64,000 nucleotides of DNA from Castanea sativa (lineage: Eukaryota > Streptophyta > Magnoliopsida > Fagales > Fagaceae), in assembly GCF_040712315.1 (NCBI RefSeq), contig NC_134018.1, forward strand, positions 1,984,001-2,048,000, in the 5' to 3' direction. Under the pieces are notes generated by a model. The model had not been told where the DNA came from. It was given only the letters and a program-made list of their open reading frames with translations, and did no database searches. Positions 1-10,930 of the stretch are shown in pieces. A program made the position numbers and the translations under genes. Position 1 is the first letter of the stretch. The number at the start of each line of letters is the position of its first letter.

Positions 1-33
1 CACAATTAAAAAAATAAAATAGCTAGTTGATAA

Positions 34-974
34 AATAATTACTCGATTTCAAACTTACATTAAACCAAATTTTGAGCAAGTCTAAACCTAGACTAAATGT
101 TTTGATCATGGTTTGCCAACACAATACATATTTAAGTTCTAATACATTAATCCCTAAGATCTTAGAATCTAACAGACATGTTACTTTCATAGCCGTGCTC
201 TTCACATCATGCTTCCACCAGATCAAGAAGGGCACACCGTAGCCGTGATGATATTTCAAGCCACTGGCTCCTTCCGCTTCATCAATTTCCTCACCAACAA
301 CCAATGTGTATTTGGTTGTCTTGCTACATGGCAATTTCTATTTGTTTGGTACTTATTTTTCTTCTTTGATGTCAAACTGTGTTTCTTTTTTTTTTTCCCT
401 TGCAAATTATTAAAATATACGCAAAAAATAGAAAAGCCTCTGAGCACGTGCGAGAGCGCGTGCTCAAAGGCTAGTATATATTATATGGTTGAAAATATAA
501 TTTTATATATAATATATTATATGGTCGGAAGTACTTTGATTCTGATTCACGATAATCACTTACTGCACATCGGGACACAATTGTAATGTGTGAATGAAAT
601 AATGTATAACCCAGCAATAAAAAGAAAAAAGAATGAGAGAATGAGTATGATCGGAGAAGAGATCGAATCTCAACACTGCATCAATAATGTCAAAGAGTTG
701 TGCATTATTATGACAAATCTAGTTATTGAAAATTTTAGTTTAATTCGGCACATGAAGCATTATCCTCATAATATGGCATGCTATTTTGGCCATTAAAAAA
801 AGGATTAACTTATCACAAGACCTTGCTTTTATACATATATTATTTTATATATCACCTCAGCAAAAAAATGTAGGAGACATAAAAAACATGCAGGAGCATG
901 AACAAAACAAAGACAAAATGTGTACATATCATAGATCAGGCTGCAATATATAATTATTCATCAAATATGTCTGT
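34..974. other. left arm of unit A, no supported gene
   Basis: AT-rich sequence. A minus-strand open stretch at 23-334 (103 codons) has one residue change in unit B (8040-8351), but I recognise no domain in it. From about 470 onward the sequence matches the 3' flank of the intact minus-strand HIPP gene near 31.7 kb (31250-31730), so it is former HIPP downstream sequence. Confidence 0.6.
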
Positions 975-1271
975 CTACATAATGGCACAATTGGTAGGGT
1001 GTTGATCAGAAACCACTGCATCCGCATGGTACAAGGGGTACTGATCAGGATAAGCCACTGTATTTGAATGGTACAAGGGTACTGGATATTGGCTTGGAGT
1101 TGGGTCTGTTTTCTCAGCACTTTCTGCTTTCAGTTCTAGCACACCCTGAATGGTGGCAGAGCCAAGCTTCTTCCTTAGTGAGCGGGTCAAGCTAGCTAAC
1201 TGAGTCAACTCCATCTCCTATCACTACCACCAGACTTTCATATGCTCCTTCAATCGCCACTGAGGTCACAC
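975..1271 (-). pseudogene. HIPP exon-3 pseudogene, unit A
   Basis: On the minus strand this reads as exon 3 of a CAIM-type HIPP: a GTGTGACC start after an AG acceptor, the HMA strand VTSVAIEG, then RKKLGSATIQ, a Tyr/Pro-rich tail and the CaaX box NCAIM before TAG (975-977). It cannot be translated through. Relative to the 31.7-kb gene there is a 4-bp AGCT duplication near 1190-1198 that creates an in-frame TAG and shifts the frame. Exons 1 and 2 are absent; unrelated sequence follows the acceptor at 1272. It is a truncated copy of the 31.7-kb gene, whose 3' flank is also shared. Confidence 0.85.
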
Positions 1272-1649
1272 CTTGAGAAGAGATTTACCCAAACACAAAT
1301 TTCACATATCATGAGTGTTGAGTGTTTTGGAGCATTGGAAAGTATTGGTGCTTAGCAATTTTCAGTCGGTAAGGATTGGTGGTGCAACCAATTGATGTTG
1401 TGAGATCTGGGAAGTTAGTGGAAACAAGATTTCTAAAAGTCCATTGATAGCTGGAGTTTGGAGGGATTAAGTATTTTAGGTAGCATAGATTTAGATTGTC
1501 ATGTATTATTGTACTCTAGCTTATTCACTAGTGGATCATTCTTGGCTTGGAAGGCCATGGAGAAATTTTAACATCAAAATTATTCGGTTTATCTTTTTTA
1601 TAACACATTGGGTGTTAGTTTGCATCCTCTATACCTACTACCCATTAGA
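1272..1649. other. spacer between HIPP pseudogene and LTR element
   Basis: I see no gene. This sequence replaces the expected HIPP introns and exons 1-2. It could be the remnant of another repeat, but I see no termini. Confidence 0.4.
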
Positions 1650-1654
1650 TTAGT

Positions 1655-2577
1655 TGTTAAGTTCTAAAAGTTTAGAATAATTGGCAAACCATGAACAAAA
1701 ACTTGTTTAGATATAGATCTTAGAGTCTATGAAGTCATATTAGACAATGCTCAAAGTGCTGCAAGTCAAAATTCAAAGAACATACAAGCTGCAAGTTCAA
1801 AAGGACAAAATTAGACTAGTTCAATTGATCAAGAGAATTTTCAATCACTCGGAAGTCGCAAATTAGCAAAAATAAGAAAAAGTAAAAAGCCCATAACTTG
1901 TCCGTTTGAAACCCAAATCATAACCTATTTTTTCCAGTATTCAAAGAACATTATAAGCTAACCCTAGGAGGGGTTTTAAGAGAGAGAAGAATGCATCTTG
2001 TGCCTCTAATTGTAGATCTTGGGTTTTTGTACCCAAATTTCTTTAAAGTCTTCTACTGGTAATATTTTTTGAAGAAACTTAAGATTCGGCATTGTGGAAG
2101 TTGATACTACAAGATCAACAACTGGTGATCTAAAATCTTTGAGTGGGATCTCAAAGTCATAAGCGTGGGAGTTTGTGTGCTACAAATCGAAGAGAGAAGA
2201 GTTTGTGGATTTGGAACTTGCACGCGGTCATGTCAGTAAGTTTTTTTTTTTTTTTAGAAGGTGGTCATGTCAGTAAGTTACTACTAGTGGTAGCAATAGA
2301 TTTAGGGTTAAATCTTTTGTAAGAAATTCAATTATCTATTGGTGGATTTATTTATCTTGAAGATAGCTAGGTCAAATCCTCTCAAGATTTTTACTTTAAA
2401 ACAGTTCATTTCATTGGTCTTCTTGGATGATCATATCAGTGTGTTCTTTACTTTTCCACTGTTGTGCATGATATGATCTATTACTGTTTAAGCTATATCT
2501 CATAATTAACCTAACTAAACACTTGGTTAATTAATTAGGTTAAATAATCTGTTTTAAGGGGTCTAAACAAACTAATA
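1655..2577 (+). repeat. left LTR of the unit A retroelement
   Basis: 923 bp, paired with 5411-6314. It carries an internal duplication around a poly-T tract near 2230-2280 that the right LTR lacks. Confidence 0.9.
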
Positions 2578-2656
2578 AGTGGTATGAGAGCGGGTTCACT
2601 CTGATTGGATTAATGTCTTGAGTGAGATCCTTGATCCCTTCGATAATTTTAAGTAT

Positions 2657-2915
2657 ATGTCTACTCATATTTGTGATGTTTTGAATATAAATTACACAAT
2701 TGTTTCTATTGATCTTATTGACATCTGTGAAACTCTTCGTAAGGAATTATTTAAATCTATGAAAATTGCTAAGAAATTCAAGGAAGAGTTAAAATAGGCT
2801 AATCTTGAAAAAGAGGAATTGATTGTGAGATTGAATGAATCTAATAAAAAGAATGAATTTTTGAGAAATCGATTTTCCTCTCAAGATGAAAAGATGAAGA
2901 GTTTGGAACAAAAGT
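2657..2915 (+). pseudogene. gag N-terminal fragment, unit A
   Basis: From the ATG at 2657 the frame reads as the N-terminal part of a plant gag with a Lys/Glu-rich coiled coil (EELKLANLEKEEL region, then KKNEFLRNRFSSQDEKMKS). A TAG at 2795-2797 interrupts it; unit B has TTG there, so the nonsense change arose in unit A. The frame is then broken by a solo LTR inserted at 2916. In other elements this protein packages element RNA. The zinc-knuckle part resumes after the insertion. Confidence 0.7.
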
Positions 2916-4177
2916 TGTTGATACCTATTTTCGCGACACATTTTCTACAAGCCCGATTCAAACCAAGCCCGACTTCCTTGTGGGCTCAATTCATGTATTA
3001 TAATTTATTTTATTCTTTTAAGCCTGGCCCAAGCCCATACGACTTATTGGGAAAATTGAGGGAGTGTGGTTTGGAGGGTATGGGTCAGTTCCTTGGACCT
3101 TTTGTATGAGCCCAGCCCATGCGTGCTACCAAGTGGGCAAGGGATGCTGGTAGCACCTCAGGCTCATGGAGGAGGTCTTGTATCTAAAATTTTCACCCCA
3201 AAACAGCTTTTATGCTCTGGGTGACTGTGACCCAAAGTTTCTGCCCAAACCTTTTTTTTCTTTAAAAAATGGTTGGCTCTCATTGGCCAACTACAACTGC
3301 TAGCTCTCATCTAGTTGAGCCTCCCAATGGTTTAAAACAACTAAAAATGAGGAGCCAATGAGGGTTTAGTCAAGCATTTCCCTTAATGATGATAAAAGTA
3401 ATCCTTCCTTTTATCCAAACAAAAGCAAACCTAAAAATTACTACTTGCTTAACACCTTGGGGTCCAAAACCTCTTCTATTGGCCAAAAACTAGTCACTTA
3501 GAGCACCCCAAACTCAATATAAATGCTACAATTAGATTCAAAATAGAGGATTTTTTTTTGGACTCTGAGAGCAACACCTCAAGCTCAATACAAGAGTCTT
3601 TCTTCAACTAAAAAAACCACTAACCACGTTCTACCTAGAGACTTGAAACTTCAGAGCAAAAAATCCATTCATCCAGTCAACAATCTCACAATTTTGAACC
3701 TTAGGGGTGGAAATATAGGTACAGGGGAGCCTTCCCTCTCTTCCTCACAACCTCTCTCAATTTCCTCTTCTCGGTGACTGTGGGTCGAAGTTTCAGATTT
3801 GTTGAACCATGTTTTCCCCATAGAGCTGAAACTTGAGAGCAAAAACCTACTGAGCCAAGAAACATTCTCACAATTCTGAACCTTAGGGGTGAAAATATGG
3901 GTACAGGGGGACCTTCCCTCTCTTCCTCACAACCTCCCTCATTTCCCTCTTCTCGGTGACTGTGGGTTGAAGTTTCAGACCTGTTATGTTTTTATACTTT
4001 TTCTACACTTTTGTTTTAGCATTTTGATTTTCTCTTGTAAAAGCACTATTAGTCTTTTGTTCATTATACATTTGGAATTTTGGGCTTGATTCTCCACAAT
4101 AAACACTTCTAAAGAACCCAAGGGGAGATTTGGGCCATTCTCATATATTTGGCCCTTCTCGCAAAACGTCCCCGACA
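2916..4177. mobile_element. solo LTR nested in gag, unit A
   Basis: A 1262-bp TG...CA element (TGTTGATACC ... CCCCGACA) with a perfect 5-bp target-site duplication AAAGT at 2911-2915 and 4178-4182. Skipping the element and one TSD copy brings the gag frame back into register at the join, which confirms the insertion. It contains a diverged tandem duplication of about 180 bp (about 3640-3815 and 3820-3990). I see no coding capacity. Confidence 0.85.
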
Positions 4178-4182
4178 AAAGT

Positions 4183-4751
4183 TAGCTGAGTTTGATGCTA
4201 AACTGGAAAATTGTCTTGTACCAAACTTTATATTGATAATAGATCTGTTTTTGTTATTGTTCATCTTAAGCCTAAAGCTAACAAAATTTATATTCCTCCT
4301 TTTAAAATGAATTATAAAAAAGGCTTATTTTGCTAGGTTGGATAAAGGTAAAAGTTCTGATGTAGATATTGAAGTTTCAAAACTTATGTTTAAACATTAT
4401 GTTAGAATGCATAAGAAATTTGTTTCTGTGCCTACCTATCACCTCTGTGGTATTGTTGGTCATATTAGACCAAATTGTTTTTTGTTAAGGCAAGAACCAA
4501 AGCCTGTGACCGAAAACCCCACTAGGAATATTGATATTCCTAAATTTGTTCTTGTCTATCACTTTTGTGGTGCTCGTGGTCACATACGTCATAATTGTCA
4601 TAAATTGAAATTCAAGCATTCTGTCATAAACATCATAACTTTTGTGGTGACCGTGCTCATATATGTCATATGTGATGATATTTCTCCTGCCATAAGTCCT
4701 GATAAATTGTTTCATATGCTTTTGAAAAATTTAAGCTTGTTGGCTTGTTAA
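4183..4751 (+). pseudogene. gag C-terminal fragment with zinc knuckles, unit A
   Basis: The open part (4338-4751) contains two CCHC-type zinc knuckles, YHLCGIVGHIRPNC and YHFCGARGHIRHNC. In both, the first Cys is Tyr (TAT for TGT). A third knuckle-like stretch (FCGDRAHICHMC, near 4638-4674) is out of frame with the first two, and the segment upstream of 4338 is also frame-shifted, so this is a decayed gag. Knuckles of this kind bind retroelement RNA. I see no pol downstream. Confidence 0.75.
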
Positions 4752-5410
4752 AGAAAATTGCAAGATTTCGATCTGTCTCGATCAGAAAAATTGTGTAATG
4801 CCTCAAATACACTCTGCTTCTCATGGTTGTTCATCTATAAAGCCAAAGACTCGTGCTATATGTGTAAGAAAAGATTTGCTAAGGTAACTTTTGTTTACTT
4901 GTCCTTGGTTTAATTCTTTCAATTATTTGTGGATATGTTTTCTTTTGGTTTTTGGTTGTTTTATTATCTTAGGTTGTTTTGATTTTTTTTTTATTATAAA
5001 ATCCTAAAACATTGAAATATTCAAAAAAGACAAAAATATCTTATTTTGTGCCTAGTTTTATTTTTCTTGAGGATTACATAAATTATAATATCTCTCTCTT
5101 GATCTAGAACATGCTTGATATTGTGGAGAAACATAGAAAGTATGTGTTGCATAATTGAGTGCATAATATATTTTTGATTTTGTATCAGTATGTACTAGTT
5201 TGTACACGTACTTATAGGTTAATTAAGAAATTGATATCTCTTATTTGTATAACCTCTATGGCTTAGTTGAGCACTATCATGCATTGTTGTTGCATTTTAT
5301 TCATTAATATTTGTTATGTAATTGGGCATTTTGTTGTAATAGGACTATTCTTGTATTTGAGCATTTCATATTGTATGTAAGTTTTGTCATGGATTGCCAC
5401 ATGGGGAAAT
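4752..5410. other. 3' interior of the unit A retroelement
   Basis: Non-coding interior between gag and the right LTR. It ends in a short purine tract (ATGGGGAAAT) just before the LTR, which could be the polypurine tract. I see no pol domain in any frame. Confidence 0.6.
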
Positions 5411-6314
5411 TGTTTGGTTCTAAAAGTTTAGGGTAAACCGTGAACACAAACTTGTCTAAATATAGATCTTAGAATTTATGAGTCATATTAGACAATGCTC
5501 AAAGTGCTCTAAGTCAAAATTCAAAGAATATACAAGCTACAAGGTTAGAAAGTCAAAATTAGACTGGTTTGATCGATCAAGAAAATTTTCAATTGATCAG
5601 GAGAATTTTCGATTGATCGAAAGTCGCAGATCAGCAAAAATCATCAAATGTAAAAAGCTCATAATTTGTCCGTTTGAAACCCAAATCGTGATTCATTTTT
5701 TCCAATAATAAAAGGACATTATAAGTTAACCCTAAAAGGGTTTTGAGAGAGAGGGAGAGAGAGAAGAGTGCATCTTGTGCCTCTAATTGTAGATCTAGGA
5801 TTTTTGTACCCAAAACTCTCTAAAGTCCTCTACCAGCAATATTCTTTGAAGAAACTGAAGATCCAGTGTTGTAGAAGTTGTTGCTACAAGATCAACAACT
5901 GGTGATCTGAAATATTTGAGTAGGATCTCAAAGTCATAAGCGTGGGAGCTTGTGTGCTGCAAATCTAAGAGAGAATAGTTCTGGATTTGAAACTTGCACG
6001 TGGTCGTGTCAGTAAGTTAATACTGGAGGTAGCAATAGATTTAGGGTCAAATCTTTTGTAAAAATTTCAATTCTCTATTGGTAGATTTGTTTACCTTGAG
6101 AATAGTTGAGTCAAATCCTTCCTAGGTTTCTACCTTGAAACAGTTCGTTTCATTGGTTTTCTTAGGTGCTCATATCGATATGCTTTACTTTTCCACTACT
6201 GCGCATGATATGATCTATTACTATTTAATATTGATCTCGTAATTAACCTAAGTAAACACTTGGCAAATTAATTAGGTAAAACAGTTTGTTTTTTGGGGTC
6301 TAAACAAACTAACA
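5411..6314 (+). repeat. right LTR of the unit A retroelement
   Basis: 904 bp, partner of 1655-2577, starting TGTTTGG and ending CTAACA before the TSD TTAGT. The unit B partner is the same length. Confidence 0.9.
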
Positions 6315-6319
6315 TTAGT

Positions 6320-6900
6320 GCATTGCTCAATTATTGATTATCCATGCAAATTGATAGTAGCATGCTAGATTAATTTGTTAATCATGTAAATTCTGCATTA
6401 ATTGTAATTATTTTAAATTTGATTTAGTCGTAATAAAAAGTTGGGGGGGGGGGGGGGGGGGGTTAAAAAAACATTTAGTACTTAGTCTTGCGAACATTCA
6501 CAATCCATCAGAAATGCACCCAGGCTAATTTCCTTACGCCAGGGGTACGTAGTCCAAATTAATAAGATTGGAAGACTTTTTCTAAGGCCTTGTACTAAAA
6601 GTCTTTTAGTAGAAGGATTTCTCTGTTAGGATGTTGAGAAATCACTATCAAGTCGCCACCCCCAAAACGTAAGGAACCTATCAACACTAAACTTAAATGA
6701 GTTAATGTACTTGTTTTGATGATAACAAGCCATCTACTACTATATACTTTTCGGACGGATGACAAGTTGAGTGCAAAATCAAAGTAATGCAAAGTTTGAC
6801 TTTTATTAATTTTGAACATAGTTAGAAATTAAGGATTCTAGAATAACATACATTTCTATGTACGAATACAAGTAGATTAAGAGAGGAAATGGCTTCGAAA
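6320..6900. other. spacer upstream of HIPP gene A, with a G20 run
   Basis: I see no gene. A homopolymer of 20 G lies at 6443-6462; the matching run in unit B is 16 G (14457-14472). From about 6700 onward the sequence is also shared with the older HIPP copy at 17590. Confidence 0.7.
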
Positions 6901-6902
6901 CT

Positions 6903-6942
6903 GCAATGCATGCATATTGACTCGGTCTGTGGAAACCGTGGG
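6903..6942 (+). promoter_or_regulatory. conserved HIPP promoter block with W-box
   Basis: The block contains TTGACTCGGTCTGTGG, with a W-box TTGACT at 6917-6922. The same block lies upstream of the HIPP genes at 15.1 kb (14913-14952) and, inverted, 31.7 kb (32817-32858), although the surrounding promoter has diverged. W-boxes are bound by WRKY factors, which suggests stress or defence control, but that is inference. Confidence 0.6.
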
Positions 6943-7004
6943 TTTTTTTAACTAATTGTTCGTGTATAAGTCAGTCAACAGATTTCTACCACAAAGCTCT
7001 CTAC

Positions 7005-7012
7005 TATAAATA
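7005..7012 (+). promoter_or_regulatory. TATA box of HIPP gene A
   Basis: TATAAATA, 65 bp upstream of the ATG, within CTATAAATAGACACTATC, which is conserved in the paralogues. Confidence 0.75.
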
Positions 7013-7076
7013 GACACTATCATTTCATTGCTTTCTCATAATAATCACACTTTCCATTTGTTTCATAGTATCAAAC

Positions 7077-7890
7077 ATGAAGGTAAGCCCTTTTTCTTAC
7101 TATAGAAGAGAAAATAAAGAAGGTATTCATAGGGTTTGAGCATTAGCCAACTATACCAACACTGTGGTGCTTGGTTTTTAGGGTTCAAACCCTATCTCCC
7201 TTCTAGCCCCGGCCTATTTATGAAAAAGGTCACTATGATCACATCTTTTGGCTCCCATGTACCTATGAGGTCCACAGATTATATGAGGGCACAAGAGATT
7301 TTTACTGTTGGTTTACCTAGAAAAAAAAATGCATATGCATGAAATGTTTTTTGAGTAGCAAACACTAAAAACATGTATAAACAATTTTTTTTTCGTTTTT
7401 ATTCTGTTGAAAGACACTAATGATTATACGGTATATATATGGTGCAGCAAAAGATAGTAATGAAGGTGCAAATGAATTGCGAGAAATGCAGAACGAAGGC
7501 CATGAAGATTGCTGCTGTGACAGAAGGTGTGCATCAAATTTGCTTTTAAGAACTAGAGTCAAGGGACTAATTGCTTTTATATATATATGTAACAGTTTTT
7601 TTTTTCCTGAATATCAAACAGGTGTGATCTCAGTGACGATTGAAAGAGAAAAAAGTCTAGTGGTCGTGGTAGGAGACGGAGTTGATTCAGTTAGCTTGGC
7701 CGGCTCACTAAGGAAGAAGCTTGGCTCTGCCACCATTGAGAGTGTGCAAGAAGTGAAAGCAGGAAGTGAAAGCAAGAAGCTTGGCTCTGCCACCATTGGG
7801 TACCCAATTATAAGTTATAGCCAATATCCACAATACCCCATGTATGCAGTGGTTTCTGATCAATACCCTAGCAATTGCGCCATCATGTGA
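7077..7890 (+). CDS. HIPP, CAIM type, unit A
   Basis: Three exons: 7077-7082 (ATGAAG), 7448-7526 and 7622-7890, with GT-AG introns, giving 117 residues. Exon 2 encodes QKIVMKVQMNCEKCRTKAMK with the MxCxxC metal loop of an HMA domain. Exon 3 completes the HMA fold (VISVTIE, VVVVGDGVDS, RKKLGSATIE), then a Tyr/Pro tail and the CaaX box NCAIM. The family binds soft metals and is prenylated for membrane attachment. Oddity: the 25-bp segment at 7714-7738 is repeated at 7774-7798 in frame, so KKLGSATI occurs twice, which unit B lacks. The start was chosen because ATG AAG|GT is conserved in all six paralogues. Expression is unverified. Confidence 0.85.
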
Positions 7891-8039
7891 TGAGTATTGC
7901 AAGCTGATCCATGAGATCAATTGAGATGTAAAATTTTTTTTCTTTGTTTTGTTCATGCTCTTGCATGTTGTTTTCCTTGTGTCTCCTATATGTTTCTTAA
8001 TACAATAATTACAAGGACACAATTAAAAAAATAAAATAG

Positions 8040-8351
8040 CTAGTTGATAAAATAATTACTCGATTTCAAACTTACATTAAACCAAATTTTGAGCAAGTCT
8101 AAACCTAGACTAAATGTTTTGATCATGGTTTGCCAACACAATACATGTTTAAGTTCTAATACATTAATCCCTAAGATCTTAGAATCTAACAGACATGTTA
8201 CTTTCATAGCCGTGCTCTTCACATCATGCTTCCACCAGATCAAGAAGGGCACACCGTAGCCGTGATGATATTTCAAGCCACTGGCTCCTTCCGCTTCATC
8301 AATTTCCTCACCAACAACCAATGTGTATTTGGTTGTCTTGCTACATGGCAA
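8040..8351 (-). other. unassigned open stretch, also at 23-334
   Basis: 103 codons on the minus strand, differing by one residue from the unit A copy at 23-334. It lies close to a unit junction. I recognise no domain. Its conservation is explained by the recent duplication and does not argue for function. It may be a gene fragment or chance. Confidence 0.25.
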
Positions 8352-8990
8352 TTTCTATTTGTTTGGTACTTATTTTTCTTCTTTGACGTCAAACCGTGTT
8401 TCTTTTTTTTTTCCCTTGCAAATTATTAAAATATACGCAAAAAATAGAAAAGCCTCTGAGCACGTGCGAGAGCGCGTGCTCAAAGGCTAGTATATATTAT
8501 ATGGTTGAAAATATAATTTTATATATAATATATTATATGGTCGGAAGTACTTTGATTCTGATTCACGATAATCACTTACTGCACATCGGGACACAATTGT
8601 AATGTGTGAATGAAATAATGTATAACCCAGCAATAAAAAGAAAAAAGAATGAGAGAATGAGTATGATCGGAGAAGAGATCGAATCTCAACACTGCATCAA
8701 TAATGTCAAAGAGTTGTGCATTATTATGACAAATCTAGTTATTGAAAATTTTAGTTTAATTCGGCACATGAAGCATTATCCTCATAATATGGCATGCTAT
8801 TTTGGCCATTAAAAAAAGGATTAACTTATCACAAGACCTTGCTTTTATACATATATTATTTTATATATCACCTCAGCAAAAAAATGTAGGAGACATAAAA
8901 AACATGCAGGAGCATGAACAAAACAAAGACAAAATGTGTACATATCATAGATCAGGTTGCAATATATAATTATTCATCAAATATGTCTGT
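8352..8990. other. left arm of unit B, no supported gene
   Basis: Same content as 335-974: AT-rich former 3' flank of a minus-strand HIPP gene, with homology to 31250-31730. Confidence 0.6.
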
Positions 8991-9287
8991 CTACATAATG
9001 GCACAATTGGTAGGGTGTTGATCAGAAACCACTGCATCCGCATGGTACAAGGGGTACTGATCAGGATAAGCCACTGTATTTGAATGGTACAAGGGTACTG
9101 GATATTGGCTTGGAGTTGGGTCTGTTTTCTCAGCACTTTACGCTTTCGGTTCTTGCACACCCTGAATGGTGGCAGAGCCAAGCTTCTTCCTTAGTGAGCG
9201 GGTCAAGCTAGCTAACTGAGTCAACTCCATCTCCTATCACTACCACCAGACTTTCATATGCTCCTTCAATCGCCACTGAGGTCACAC
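8991..9287 (-). pseudogene. HIPP exon-3 pseudogene, unit B
   Basis: Copy of the unit A pseudogene at 975-1271. It shares the AGCT duplication and its frameshift, so that damage predates the unit duplication. It has one further in-frame stop near 9138-9150, where GCAGAA became GCGTAA. The terminal NCAIM codons are still legible before TAG (8991-8993). Exons 1 and 2 are missing. Confidence 0.85.
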
Positions 9288-9665
9288 CTTGAGAAGAGAT
9301 TTACCCAAACACAAATTTCACATATCATGAGTGTTGAGTGTTTTGGAGCATTGGAAAGTATTGGTGCTTAGCAATTTTCAGTCGGTAAGGATTGGTGGTG
9401 CAACCAATTGATGTTGTGAGATCTGGGAAGTTAGTGGAAACAAGATTTCTAAAAGTCCATTGATAGCTGGAGTTTGGAGGGATTAAGTATTTTAGGTAGC
9501 ATAGATTTAGATTGTCATGTATTATTGTACTCTAGCTTATTCACTAGTGGATCATTCTTGGCTTGGAAGGCCATGGAGAAATTTTAACATCAAAATTATT
9601 CGGTTTATCTTTTTTATAACACATTGGGTGTTAGTTTGCATCCTCTATACCTACTACCCATTAGA
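9288..9665. other. spacer, copy of 1272-1649
   Basis: Unit B counterpart of 1272-1649. I see no gene. Confidence 0.4.
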
Positions 9666-10671
9666 TTAGTTGTTAAGTTCTAAAAGTTTAGAATAATTGG
9701 CAAACCATGAACAAAAACTTGTTTAGATATAGATCTTAGAGTCTATGAAGTCATATTAGACAATGCTCAAAGTGCTGCAAGTCAAAATTCAAAGAACATA
9801 CAAGCTGCAAGTTCAAAAGGACAAAATTAGACTAGTTCAATTGATCAAGAGAATTTTCAATCACTCGGAAGTCGCAAATTAGCAAAAATAAGAAAAAGTA
9901 AAAAGCCCATAACTTGCCGTTTGAAACCCAAATCATAACCTATTTTTTCCAGTATTCAAAGAACATTATAAGCTAACCCTAGGAGGGGTTTTAAGAGAGA
10001 GAAGAATGCATCTTGTGCCTCTAATTGTAGATCTTGGGTTTTTGTACCCAAATTTCTTTAAAGTCTTCTACTGGTAATATTTTTTGAAGAAACTTAAGAT
10101 TCGGCATTGTGGAAGTTGATACTACAAGATCAACAACTGGTGATCTAAAATCTTTGAGTGGGATCTCAAAGTCATAAGCGTGGGAGTTTGTGTGCTACAA
10201 ATCGAAGAGAGAAGAGTTTGTGGATTTGGAACTTGCACGCGGTCATGTCAGTAAGTTTTTTTTTTTTTTTAGAAGGTGGTCATGTCAGTAAGTTACTACT
10301 AGTGGTAGCAATAGATTTAGGGTTAAATCTTTTGTAAGAAATTCAATTATCTATTGGTGGATTTATTTATCTTGAAGATAGCTAGGTCAAATCCTCTCAA
10401 GATTTTTACTTTAAAACAGTTCATTTCATTGGTCTTCTTGGATGATCATATCAGTGTGTTCTTTACTTTTCCACTGTTGTGCATGATATGATCTATTACT
10501 GTTTAAGCTATATCTCATAATTAACCTAACTAAACACTTGGTTAATTAATTAGGTTAAATAATCTGTTTTAAGGGGTCTAAACAAACTAATAAGTGGTAT
10601 GAGAGCGGGTTCACTCTGATTGGATTAATGTCCTGAGTGAGATCCTTGATCCCTTCGATAATTTTAAGTAT

Positions 10672-10930
10672 ATGTCTACTCATATTTGTGATGTTTTGAA
10701 TATAAATTACACAATTGTTTCTATTGATCTTATTGACGTCTGTGAAACTCTTCGTAAGGAATTATTTAAATCTATGAAAATTGCTAAGAAATTCAAGGAA
10801 GAGTTAAAATTGGCTAATCTTGAAAAAGAGGAATTGATTGTGAGATTGAATGAATCTAATAAAAAGAATGAATTTTTGAGAAATCGATTTTCCTCTCAAG
10901 ATGAAAAGATGAAGAGTTTGGAACAAAAGT
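10672..10930 (+). pseudogene. gag N-terminal fragment, unit B
   Basis: From ATG 10672 the frame stays open through the coiled-coil segment, with TTG where unit A has a TAG. It then runs into the nested solo LTR and stops inside it at 11124. So gag here is broken by the insertion but not by the nonsense change. Confidence 0.7.

Larger units (their letters stand above)
1655..6314 (+). mobile_element. pol-less LTR retrotransposon (TR-GAG-like), unit A
   Basis: The left LTR is 1655-2577 and the right LTR 5411-6314; both begin TGTT, and the right one ends CTAACA. The 5-bp target-site duplication TTAGT flanks the element exactly (1650-1654 and 6315-6319). A primer-binding site like initiator tRNA-Met, TGGTATGAGAGC, is at 2580-2591. 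The 2.8-kb interior holds gag remnants (coiled coil and zinc knuckles) but no protease, integrase, reverse transcriptase or RNase H, so it depended on a helper element. The two LTRs differ far more from each other than units A and B do, so it inserted long before the unit duplicated. Confidence 0.9.
1..8017. repeat. tandem duplication unit A (8.0 kb)
   Basis: This is the first of two nearly identical direct repeats; position 1 aligns with 8018. The unit holds a minus-strand HIPP exon-3 pseudogene, a pol-less LTR retrotransposon with a nested solo LTR, and a plus-strand HIPP gene. Differences from unit B are scattered substitutions and length changes in homopolymers (G20 against G16), so the duplication is recent. 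Bases 1-32 repeat the 3' flank found just downstream of the HIPP genes (8018-8049, 16011-16042), so the window seems to open inside a unit junction. Confidence 0.95.

Noticed and set aside
23..334. 103-codon minus-strand frame as a gene
   Set aside because: No family match. Its identity in the second unit is explained by the recent duplication, so it is listed only as unassigned.
7420..7890. Single 156-codon open frame across HIPP gene A
   Set aside because: It reads through intron 2. The spliced three-exon model matches all paralogues and restores the metal loop.
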